A stretch of 7,556 nt of DNA from Nonlabens sp. Its GTDB lineage: Bacteria > Bacteroidota > Bacteroidia > Flavobacteriales > Flavobacteriaceae. Location: assembly GCA_023301395.1 (NCBI GenBank), contig JALZUY010000251.1, positions 1 to 7,556 on the forward strand. Direction: 5' to 3'. Below are positions 1-7,508 of the stretch, one piece after another; the stretch's first letter is position 1; each line of letters starts with the position of its first letter. A program made the position numbers and the translations under genes. Below the pieces are notes generated by a model. The model saw nothing but the letters and a program-made list of their open reading frames with translations, ran no database searches and was not told where the DNA came from.

Positions 1-373
1 CCATAATAGGTCTATTTATTTAGACATTTTTTTATGCATTATCGATTCACTTCATAATCAGAACGCGCTTCTATTTTTTAAGCATTAAATAACGAGCTGT
101 TCTAAAAGGTTCCTGGAACGAGAAGCAGTAAGTCTATTGGAGATAGGAATTGAAATTGTTTGTCCTACTTGGCTGTGGAATCCCAGTTTTTAAAATAGGT
201 TGTGCAAATTCCCCAAAAAGGGTATTGTTTATACTTAGGACTCCTATTATATTTACCACAGTGACTATGGCTAGAATGAATAACCATTATTACATTTATT
301 ATAAAATGTATATTCATGGTATTATTTATGAATGCTACTGCTCTATATTAACTCAATTTTGAATTTGATTCCT
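1..373. other. Non-coding region upstream of the lipoprotein-caspase operon
   Basis: No gene is supported in this stretch. It is very AT-rich and every reading frame on both strands is short. The plus frame open from the left edge ends at base 88. Two minus-strand frames (317 to 165, 50 codons; 189 to 85, 34 codons) are open but have no recognisable protein. A GTCTA/TAGAC inverted repeat at 10-25 is followed by a run of seven T, so it could be a weak terminator for a plus-strand gene to the left. The perfect palindrome GTTCCTGGAAC lies at 109-119, and an ATTCAT/ATGAAT inverted repeat lies at 312-333. A minus-strand ATG at bases 4-2 leaves open that a divergent gene begins at the left edge. 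The region probably carries the operon promoter and 5' leader. Confidence 0.6.
225..255 (+). promoter_or_regulatory. Weak candidate Bacteroidota-type promoter
   Basis: TTG at 225-227 and TATATTTA at 248-255 are separated by 20 bases. This resembles the Bacteroidota sigma-factor pattern (TTTG or TTG, 19-21 bases, TAnnTTTG), but the last base of the -7 element is A rather than G. If it is used, the transcript would have a leader of roughly 110 bases before the lipoprotein start. In DNA this AT-rich such matches arise by chance, so this is only the best candidate I could find. Confidence 0.2.
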
Positions 374-1309
374 ATGATTAAGAAATACTTATTTACGATT
401 TGCACCATTCTCTTATGTCTCACGATTTTATCATCTTGCAGTGTTCATAAACGATCTTATGTACAGAGTAATGAGGAATTTGTCGTTGAGGTGGAACGTG
501 CTTCTTCTCGTGGTGGACTGGCAGAAATTGCTTTGCAAGGTCTTTTTATAGGAGCTGATTATCTTGCTGAGAAAACCGCAAAATCCCTTACGACCAGTTA
601 CTCACAATCACTTTCTATCAACGATTACTATACTAATGATGGCGGCGAGGTTTATAAAGAATACAAAGAAATCGTTATTAAAAAATATGCTACCGTTGAA
701 GAAAGTGAGAAAGAAAAAGAACTTCTTACTGAGATTGAAAAAGATATAAGCGCGTTACCTCAATCTAGAGGTTCTAATGCAGCGTTTTCCATGAAAAACG
801 TAATGCGCGCAGCAACTACTGCAGACCAAAAGGATGAACTACTCAGTTTTGAAGCACGTATTGCTATAGAATCAGATCCTGAGAATCCTGGTGTATCGCG
901 ATTAAGCTTTAATGATTTGCGAGTACTCTTCTCTAGAACTAAAGTCTATGAAGATGAGGACTTGAATGCTCAATTATCAATCTCTATAGAAGGCCACTGG
1001 CGTAGTGTAGATCATACTCCTATGCATGCAATTCTTATCGAGCAAGAGTATGATCTACGTGATTTAAAATATGGTGTAGAGAATCAAATTGAGAACCCTA
1101 TTGTTTCTCCATGGTACTATGATATTCCTTTCACGGCAGAGAATGAAGATTTTGAAAACTATGGAGTGGTTCAAATCAATGTGCAATTGAGAGAATATGA
1201 AGGTGGAAAGAGTAAGTACATCAATAAATTACCGAGCATACTATCTGATAATAAAGATTCAGTGATTAAACAAGGTAGTGCAACAATTCAAAAGGTCTTA
1301 GGGAATTAA
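374..1309 (+). CDS. Lipoprotein of unknown function, coupled to the caspase gene
   Basis: A 311-residue envelope lipoprotein that I do not recognise. The frame is also open from an ATG at 332. I chose the ATG at 374 because it gives a textbook lipoprotein signal: MIKK, a hydrophobic core at residues 5-19, and the lipobox L-S-S-C with the lipidated cysteine at residue 22. The residues after Cys22 (SVHKRS) are not the acidic export signal known for surface-exposed Bacteroidota lipoproteins, so a periplasm-facing location is more likely (inference). Residues 48-70 are small and hydrophobic with an amphipathic look (GLAEIALQGLFIGADYLAEK). Residues 104-126 are highly charged and probably helical. 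From about 158 to 275 the pattern suggests beta strands. There is no cysteine after Cys22 and no catalytic motif is visible. The stop overlaps the caspase start by one base (TAATG), which implies co-transcription and translational coupling. Plausible roles are anchor, substrate or regulator of the caspase; none is shown by the sequence. Confidence 0.85.
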   Translation: MIKKYLFTICTILLCLTILSSCSVHKRSYVQSNEEFVVEVERASSRGGLAEIALQGLFIGADYLAEKTAKSLTTSYSQSLSINDYYTNDGGEVYKEYKEIVIKKYATVEESEKEKELLTEIEKDISALPQSRGSNAAFSMKNVMRAATTADQKDELLSFEARIAIESDPENPGVSRLSFNDLRVLFSRTKVYEDEDLNAQLSISIEGHWRSVDHTPMHAILIEQEYDLRDLKYGVENQIENPIVSPWYYDIPFTAENEDFENYGVVQINVQLREYEGGKSKYINKLPSILSDNKDSVIKQGSATIQKVLGN

Positions 1310-4300
1310 TGAGAACGGCAGTATGTATAGCTTTACTGCTTTTTCAGTGGAGTCAAGGGCAGACGAATACATCAAATTTTATTGATGGAGTCCAACTTGT
1401 CGATTTTCATTACTCAAATGTTACTGATGTTACTTACGTAAGTGCACGAGACGAAATCTATTCTAGTGATGCTAGTGGGAAAATCATTGTTTATGACGGT
1501 ACTTCTCAAAAATATAAATTCACCTTTCAAAAAGCAGATGGTGTAGCGGTTTATAAAATGCAACTGCTTAATAAGAACCGTTTACTTATTCATAAAGCTT
1601 ATGCTACCATGGATGGCGTCAAGCCTGATTCTCTAATGGCTTATGATATACCAAATAATCAAAAGATAAGTTCCCAAGCTTTTAACGGGAAATTATTGGG
1701 TGATGATATAGATGACTATGCTTCTTTTTCCATATCTAAAGGATATGAACATGGACTTGTGATTATGAAACGTGATCCATTTGAATCGGTTGCAACATTA
1801 TCTTCTAAAGGACCTGCCGTAACTGCTAGTGTTTCTATAACTGCCGATAAAGTTGCTTTTGTTGAGGCTCAATTTGGTGTTGTGAATTTTGTAGTTAAAA
1901 CTATTGATAATACAGAGTTATATAGAGAAGAGTTAAGTGAATTAGCCGTACAAACAAGCAGTTTTAAAGTAGTCTATGAAGATGCTGGTAGTATACTTGT
2001 AATAGTCAATGATACTTCTACTCGTTCCACATCCATCTACCGCTACAGTGCCGATTTTGAAAAGGAAGTAATCAAAAAAATAAATAGTAATTCTGGATTT
2101 GGTTTGATTCTAGAAAGTGTTATAAGGAATGGTAAGAAGGAATTTTTCTTTGGAACTGATACTAATTCTTTCCAGAATGAATACGTAAGAGGAATCATGA
2201 AAAATGGAATTTATTCCATAGAGAATTTTAAAACTGATAAAACCTTCAGTTATGCCTATTTGAATGGTAATTCAAATGAGGTTTCTTTTTTCTCCTTGTA
2301 TAATTCAACATCGACCAATATTAGACCCATCACTAGATATCAGATTCTTAAAGCTAAGAAAGTAGATATCGATGGCACCGCAGCGTTTGGCGATTATGAA
2401 GGAACTTTTCTAGCAAGTGGAGATCTTATTTTTATAGGAAAAGCAGGAAATGAAAGAGAGGAAATAAAGCTGTTTACCGCAGGAACTTTACAGAATAAAT
2501 ATGCACCACTAACTTCAAGGGAATATCTAAAAAGAAATCACGAGCTGGATTTATATGATTATTCTTTTGTGGAGGAACAAATAGATCCGTTGAGTTCGAG
2601 TATGGCCGTTTTGGGAACTTATAAAGGAGAAAAAAGAGTCGTCTCTTATAATTTCACTACTGAAAAAATAATAGAGTTAGCTCAAGATGTTACAGATAGT
2701 TTTACAGCAATAGTTTCTTTTCATGGTAACACATCTCAAGTCATTTTATCTAAAGGAAACTATAAGCATGGTGGCGGTTATGTAGATCCAGGAGCTTTAA
2801 AATGGTGCATTGAAGGTGATTGTAACATGATTAAAGGCGCTTATAAATGCGCTCAGTTTTCACGAGATGGAAAACATTTACTTACAATTGATGATAAGAG
2901 TTTGATCCAGCTAAGAGCATTACCTAGTTTGAAAGTCCTTGCCGAGAAACAAATTGAAGGTTTACCAAAAGTGGATTTGAATTATAGCGACAACAATGAA
3001 TTTGAAATAGCACTGGATTATACCTATAAAGATGGAGCATGTTACTTAAAACACATTTCACTAGTAATCTCAGGAACTGATTATGACTTTCAAGAAAGAG
3101 ATTGTTTAGGAGTTCTAGATTCTGATTTCCAAAATGGAACACAAGTCGCGCTTCTCAATTTTGTGGGAGTTATTGTAGCTGATCAACTACTGGATATTGA
3201 TAAATCTGCAGAGCCAAAGTCCATAAGTTTGAATAATGATGGCTCCAAGTTATTAGTGAGTTATAAGCTTGGATTAGTGGAGTTATTTGATGTAGCTAGT
3301 AAACAAAAGGAATTAACGGTCATTCAGCCTGATTATGACTCTCATTTATTCATTGATGATAAAGGTAATTACATTGCAAACTTTAAAGCAGATGATCTTG
3401 TTATAGGTTATGATAATGGCATGCAGCAAGCTCTAAATAGCTTGAAGACTAAATATTATAAACCATCACTCATCTTAGAGAAGTTAGGTCCAGTAGATGC
3501 CGCTTACGCGAAAACTCTTGCTAAAGCAGAACAAATACGAGATTCATTTAGTTCACGAGACAACGATTCCGATTTTCAGATTTCAGATTTTAAACTGAAT
3601 AATAGCACTTCATATTCCACAACTGATTTAGTAAACACATTTACTTTTCAATCTAAAAAATTGGATAAAAACGAAGTCGTTGTTTATTTAAATGGAGTAG
3701 AAGTTCAGGAGTCAAAAATAAAGTCTAAAGGTTCTAATACATATCAGTTTAAAATCGAATTAGCAGCGGTAGAGAATACCGTTGAATTAAAGACAAAATC
3801 AGGTAAAGTTCTAATATCACAAAACGTAACCTATGAAGGTGCGGCATTGAATCCTAAACTTTATGTACTTGCAGTAGGTGTTTCAAACTACCAACAGAGC
3901 AAATACAACTTGACATTTGCAGCAAAAGATGCACTAGATATTGCTCAACTTTATGGTAATCTAAGTGAAAAGGAAGTTAGAGATTATCAAAATGAGTATT
4001 ATGGTGATCCATTGTTTGTGACAAGAAGTGATGGTAGTTCTATAGGTGTTGAAGCTGTTTATTATGAAGAGAATATGTTTGGGATCTCTAGTTTTATTCC
4101 TGCCAGTTACACGGGAAGCTTGTGGATAGAGTTGGCCTATAAAAAAGCCTACCTACATAATTTTGAATCTGGTGAACGTGAGGAACTCGATTATAAGGAT
4201 TTTAATGATTTAGGTTATGGAGCAAAATTCGTAATTGATCCTGATGGTAAAGAATTTACGTTTTATCGTAATCAAGAATGGTATCGTTATAACCTTAAGA

Positions 4301-5652
4301 GTAATAAGGTGTCAGCTTACACAATACCTGTAAAGGATGAGGTAATGAATTCTGAACAATTTAGATATCTGGAAAACAACAGTTGGCTTGAATTTGTATC
4401 TGAAAGTAAGTGGAATGAAGGAAGTATAGATCAAGTAACCATTACCACTACAAGTAAAAGAAAAGTTTTAAAGACTAGTGTTCTTGAACTTAAAGAAACT
4501 TATAATCCATCATTAAAAGCAGCATCAAATGATGGACGTTACGTATTAATTAAAGCTGGAGAAAATGATTTTTACCTCTATGATTTGAGAGATAAAGAAC
4601 CTAAGTTGCTTTCCACAAGTAAGATGGATGGAAACTTGACATTAGATCAATTTTATATCAAAGGAGATGATCAACCTGTCATTTATAGAAGTATAGATCG
4701 ATTTGAAGAAATGGAACGCTTTACCAGTATCATTACTTATGATGAGAAGCTTAATGAGTTAGATGAAAATAAATGGGATTTGTCGTTAGACTATGGTAAG
4801 CTACAACTAGTAATAGGTGATGAAGGACCTTTATACTTGAATAGAACAAAAAGCTCTGCAACCGACCGACAAATTCTAACAAAATCTATTAAAGATTTAG
4901 TCAAGAATAGAAGTGCTACTGCTGCTTCCTTTAAAAATACGCAGGTAACATATCTACTTAATGAAAATGCGAGTAAAAAGAACATTTTAAAAGAATTAAA
5001 CTCTCTTCAAGATAAAGTAAGACCACAAGATCAGGTTGTTGTATTTATCGCTGGTCATGGAGTATTAGATGAAGAACTCAATTATTACTATGCTCCTAAT
5101 GATATGGACTTCGATAAGGTTCAAGAAAATGGCGTTTCTTTTAATGAAATTATTCAAGGACTTAATGATACGCAGTCGACAAAGATGTTACTGCTTATGG
5201 ACACTTGTCATAGCGGTAATACCTTAGACATGGATAATTACGAAATTATAGAAGAATCAAGTGAAGATAAAGATGGCATTAAAAAACGTGGTGGAGTAGC
5301 GGCTACAACCAGTAATAAAGGCGATACCACAACGGTTTCTCAAGTAGTCAGCACCTTGTTTGATAATTTTACATCAGTAAGTGGTGTTACGGTGATCTCT
5401 GCTTCGTCGGGACAAGACGTTGCTTATGAGTCAGAGAAGTTAAGTAATGGAGCTTTTACAACCGCTTATATTTCGTATTTACAAGAACAACTAGGTCAAG
5501 ACTATGCTAATGAGGCTGACTATTCAAAACCACTCAACCTATCAGACGATTTTATAAAACAACTACGCCAGCGCATTCTAGATTATACTAATGACAAACA
5601 ACAACTCGATATAAGAGAGATTAATGAGTTGAGTGGGATTAAGGTGTGGTAG
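1309..5652 (+). CDS. Exported caspase-like (C14) protease with beta-propellers and a split caspase domain
   Basis: A predicted secreted or periplasmic cysteine peptidase of clan CD (caspase/metacaspase-like), 1447 residues. Domains in order: a Sec signal peptide, residues 1-17, with likely cleavage after SQG; about 680 residues of propeller-like repeats (clear blades near 39-75, 511-545 and 636-670), enough for two propellers; a YYKPSLILEKLG segment closing that region; an Ig-like beta domain, about 762-843; then the caspase domain to the end. The first caspase strand and helix are at 851-885 (LYVLAVGVSNY, then AAKDALDIAQLY). About 300 extra residues follow (886-1185), and the fold resumes near 1208. 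Catalytic His1250 is in VVVFIAGHG and Cys1300 in LLLMDTCHSGN. The p10-like part starts near 1360 (VTVISASSGQD, then GAFTTAY). The Asp two residues before the cysteine is typical of metacaspase/paracaspase enzymes, which cut after Arg or Lys. There is no evident type IX secretion C-terminal domain or membrane anchor. It starts inside the stop codon of the lipoprotein gene and ends 30 bases before the shared terminator. Peptidase assignment is firm; substrate and role are unknown. Confidence 0.9.
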   Translation: MRTAVCIALLLFQWSQGQTNTSNFIDGVQLVDFHYSNVTDVTYVSARDEIYSSDASGKIIVYDGTSQKYKFTFQKADGVAVYKMQLLNKNRLLIHKAYATMDGVKPDSLMAYDIPNNQKISSQAFNGKLLGDDIDDYASFSISKGYEHGLVIMKRDPFESVATLSSKGPAVTASVSITADKVAFVEAQFGVVNFVVKTIDNTELYREELSELAVQTSSFKVVYEDAGSILVIVNDTSTRSTSIYRYSADFEKEVIKKINSNSGFGLILESVIRNGKKEFFFGTDTNSFQNEYVRGIMKNGIYSIENFKTDKTFSYAYLNGNSNEVSFFSLYNSTSTNIRPITRYQILKAKKVDIDGTAAFGDYEGTFLASGDLIFIGKAGNEREEIKLFTAGTLQNKYAPLTSREYLKRNHELDLYDYSFVEEQIDPLSSSMAVLGTYKGEKRVVSYNFTTEKIIELAQDVTDSFTAIVSFHGNTSQVILSKGNYKHGGGYVDPGALKWCIEGDCNMIKGAYKCAQFSRDGKHLLTIDDKSLIQLRALPSLKVLAEKQIEGLPKVDLNYSDNNEFEIALDYTYKDGACYLKHISLVISGTDYDFQERDCLGVLDSDFQNGTQVALLNFVGVIVADQLLDIDKSAEPKSISLNNDGSKLLVSYKLGLVELFDVASKQKELTVIQPDYDSHLFIDDKGNYIANFKADDLVIGYDNGMQQALNSLKTKYYKPSLILEKLGPVDAAYAKTLAKAEQIRDSFSSRDNDSDFQISDFKLNNSTSYSTTDLVNTFTFQSKKLDKNEVVVYLNGVEVQESKIKSKGSNTYQFKIELAAVENTVELKTKSGKVLISQNVTYEGAALNPKLYVLAVGVSNYQQSKYNLTFAAKDALDIAQLYGNLSEKEVRDYQNEYYGDPLFVTRSDGSSIGVEAVYYEENMFGISSFIPASYTGSLWIELAYKKAYLHNFESGEREELDYKDFNDLGYGAKFVIDPDGKEFTFYRNQEWYRYNLKSNKVSAYTIPVKDEVMNSEQFRYLENNSWLEFVSESKWNEGSIDQVTITTTSKRKVLKTSVLELKETYNPSLKAASNDGRYVLIKAGENDFYLYDLRDKEPKLLSTSKMDGNLTLDQFYIKGDDQPVIYRSIDRFEEMERFTSIITYDEKLNELDENKWDLSLDYGKLQLVIGDEGPLYLNRTKSSATDRQILTKSIKDLVKNRSATAASFKNTQVTYLLNENASKKNILKELNSLQDKVRPQDQVVVFIAGHGVLDEELNYYYAPNDMDFDKVQENGVSFNEIIQGLNDTQSTKMLLLMDTCHSGNTLDMDNYEIIEESSEDKDGIKKRGGVAATTSNKGDTTTVSQVVSTLFDNFTSVSGVTVISASSGQDVAYESEKLSNGAFTTAYISYLQEQLGQDYANEADYSKPLNLSDDFIKQLRQRILDYTNDKQQLDIREINELSGIKVW

Positions 5653-5682
5653 AAGTATTTAATTAAAATAGTGAATTTTCAA

Positions 5683-5725
5683 TTATCAAAAAAGCCATCT
5701 ACAATCATAGATGGCTTTTTGATAA
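5683..5725. terminator. Bidirectional intrinsic terminator between convergent genes
   Basis: The arms at 5683-5701 and 5708-5725 pair almost perfectly with one unpaired A in the left arm. The core is GCCATCTA/TAGATGGC with a six-base loop (CAATCA). The core is flanked by AAAAAA on the left and TTTTT on the right, so each strand reads as a GC-containing stem followed by a T run. It lies 30 bases after the caspase stop and 11 bases after the serine protease stop (minus strand), so it can terminate both units. Confidence 0.9.
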
Positions 5726-5736
5726 AGTTTATTTCC

Positions 5737-7488
5737 TTAGCTACGTTTCTTTGCTTTCTTCAATAATTTCGCCATTTCCTTTCGGTTGGCTCTTTTTGCA
5801 ATTTTTTCGGGTAATCTATTGTCTTTATTTTTTTTATCAGCCTTTAAGCCTTCTTTTAAAAGGTAATTTACTAATTCTTCAGATCCATATTTTGCGGCAT
5901 AGTGGAGTAAAGTGTTGTTTCTAGAATCGGTCACATATTTATTGGCTCCATTGTTAATAAGAGATTTAACCATTTCAAGGTTATTATCTAATACATTTAC
6001 TTGTAATAAGGTTCGGTTATCATTGTTTAAACCTTCTAAGTCTACATTACCTGACTCGATATAGTAATCAATTAAACTATAAGAATCGTTAGTCACTGCA
6101 ATTTGTAATAAGTTATTACCATCGCTGTCAGTTACCTTAGGATTAGCTCCATATTCAAAAAGTAATTGAACAAGGTTTACATTATTATCAATGGTGTATT
6201 GTTCAAGTAAGGTACGGCCATATGGATCTGTAGCGTCTATATCTAAATTATCTAGTGCATTTTCTCTTAAATCAGATGTTCCATTGGATAGCGCGTATTC
6301 CAAAATAGTACGACCAAAAGCAGATTCATAACGCTCTGTGTTTACAGTAATGAGTTTATTAAGTGCATAGTTGTTATCATAATCCATTGCTAGACTTTCA
6401 AAAGCACCTCGTTCCATAGTATAAGAATCATGTAGAATCCATTCATAAACTGCCCATCGGTCATATTCATCATTATCAGACCTGCGTATCGCACGTTCAA
6501 GATTATCATAAATAATACGTTTGATTAAGTAATAAGGGATCGAATTAATCTTATGGATTTGACAGCCAGCTGTTAAACCAGCCATTGCAAACGTTACCGT
6601 TTGAATACAGTCACACTCTTGATTATACTTATAATCTCCGGTATATCTACCGTTTGCATATTCCACAGCACCACGCACTAAAATCCCTTCAATATATCCA
6701 TTTGGATCAAAAACAGGACCACCTGAGTTCCCTGGAAATGCATCTATATTTGTTTTAAACCAGTAGTCGTTACCTTCATTTAATACTTCACTATCTAATG
6801 ATATTTTAAGTGGTAATCCAGTCGGTGAACCTATAGTATAAACGTTTGTAGAAGCACTTGCGTCACCGCTACTTCTTATACGATATGGTTTTCTATCAGT
6901 TACTACGCGATCTAATTTCATTACTGCATAATCTTCCAGTTCATCGTCTTCTTCACCTTCTAATTTGGAACCAAGTATTTCAGAAACCTCATACAAATTA
7001 TCACGATTAATAGTCACATAATTTCCATCAAGATTCCATTGCATATCACTAGTGTAATCAAACAGCCAGTACCATTTATTTGCTTCTTCCATGGAATTAA
7101 TACAATGTCCAGCCGTTACCATAATATCTGGAGCTACTAGGAATCCAGTACAATTTGCAACGGTAGGTTGATCTAGAAACTTGACATTGTCGGCAAAGTT
7201 ATCTGTACCAAACTGCATGCTCAAGGATTGTCTTAAGGAATATCCATAGGCTTTATTTCCATCTACATAATTCTTAGGAATCATAACAGCAGTAGCATTT
7301 GTATAATGAGTAATACCTGAGACATCATTCACCTCTTCACGGCCATCTTCACCAAAAACACCTCTAGATTCACTGTCTGGAGCACCAAACGGAAACTCGC
7401 TAGGTAATTTCACATCTTTATCTTGTCCATAAGATACGGTCATGCACAGGACTACAACAAATAGTATTAAATTTTTTAAAAGTTTCAT
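5737..7488 (-). CDS. Exported trypsin-like serine protease with C-terminal ankyrin repeats
   Basis: A predicted secreted or periplasmic endopeptidase of the chymotrypsin fold (trypsin-like, S1 / Trypsin_2 type), 583 residues. It has a Sec signal peptide at residues 1-21 (MKLLKN, a hydrophobic core, then VSYGQ) and an acidic linker to about 62. The protease domain spans about 65-310. The triad is His128 (VTAGHC), Asp186 (EDYAVMKLD) and Ser255 (PGNSGGPVF). Cys113 and Cys129 fit the conserved disulfide next to the catalytic His. Other family landmarks are FLDQPT before that cysteine, IGSPTGLPLKIS, and EGILVRG after the serine. Asp249, six residues before Ser255, matches the position that gives trypsin its Arg/Lys preference. 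Asn254 replaces the Asp that trypsinogens use for activation. A helical linker leads to about six ankyrin units from 391 to the end. The clearest are YGRTLLEQYTIDNN and NNTLLHYAAKYGSEELVNYL, with a basic cap ending KKAKKRS. The gene starts 20 bases after the stop of an upstream minus-strand gene, so it is probably co-transcribed with it. Substrate unknown. Confidence 0.92.
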   Translation of the reverse strand: MKLLKNLILFVVVLCMTVSYGQDKDVKLPSEFPFGAPDSESRGVFGEDGREEVNDVSGITHYTNATAVMIPKNYVDGNKAYGYSLRQSLSMQFGTDNFADNVKFLDQPTVANCTGFLVAPDIMVTAGHCINSMEEANKWYWLFDYTSDMQWNLDGNYVTINRDNLYEVSEILGSKLEGEEDDELEDYAVMKLDRVVTDRKPYRIRSSGDASASTNVYTIGSPTGLPLKISLDSEVLNEGNDYWFKTNIDAFPGNSGGPVFDPNGYIEGILVRGAVEYANGRYTGDYKYNQECDCIQTVTFAMAGLTAGCQIHKINSIPYYLIKRIIYDNLERAIRRSDNDEYDRWAVYEWILHDSYTMERGAFESLAMDYDNNYALNKLITVNTERYESAFGRTILEYALSNGTSDLRENALDNLDIDATDPYGRTLLEQYTIDNNVNLVQLLFEYGANPKVTDSDGNNLLQIAVTNDSYSLIDYYIESGNVDLEGLNNDNRTLLQVNVLDNNLEMVKSLINNGANKYVTDSRNNTLLHYAAKYGSEELVNYLLKEGLKADKKNKDNRLPEKIAKRANRKEMAKLLKKAKKRS

Positions 7489-7508
7489 AATTCAATGATT
7501 AGTAATTA

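Noticed and set aside
10..32. Hairpin followed by T run as a terminator
   Set aside because: Only five paired bases with an AT-rich six-base loop, and no supported gene to its left. Mentioned in the upstream-region entry only.
2..88. Frame open from the left edge, possible end of a plus-strand gene
   Set aside because: Only 28 codons, rich in F, L, I and H, with no sign of a real protein end. The window edge does not allow a decision.
109..119. Perfect palindrome GTTCCTGGAAC as an operator
   Set aside because: Single copy, far from any identified promoter, and no known regulator site that I can match with confidence.
150..362. Plus-strand 70-codon frame beginning with TTG
   Set aside because: Atypical start, odd composition rich in I, Y and C, overlap with the lipoprotein's alternative start, and no recognisable domain. 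Probably chance.
332..373. Upstream in-frame ATG giving a 14-residue longer lipoprotein
   Set aside because: The extension (MLLLYINSILNLIP) would put a second hydrophobic run before the KK of a normal lipoprotein signal. The ATG at 374 gives the expected signal length and lipobox spacing.
564..749. Plus-strand 61-codon frame inside the lipoprotein gene
   Set aside because: Lies wholly within a well-supported gene in another frame, and its composition reflects that gene's codons.
2924..3142. Minus-strand 72-codon frame
   Set aside because: Antisense shadow inside the caspase gene with no protein features of its own.
3568..3593. Short direct repeat TTTCAGATTTCAGATTTT within the caspase gene
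   Set aside because: In-frame coding sequence for a linker before the Ig-like domain. Too short and simple to be a meaningful repeat.
4791..4985. Minus-strand 64-codon frame with a hydrophobic start
   Set aside because: Antisense to the caspase gene. The hydrophobic look comes from the complement of charged codons.
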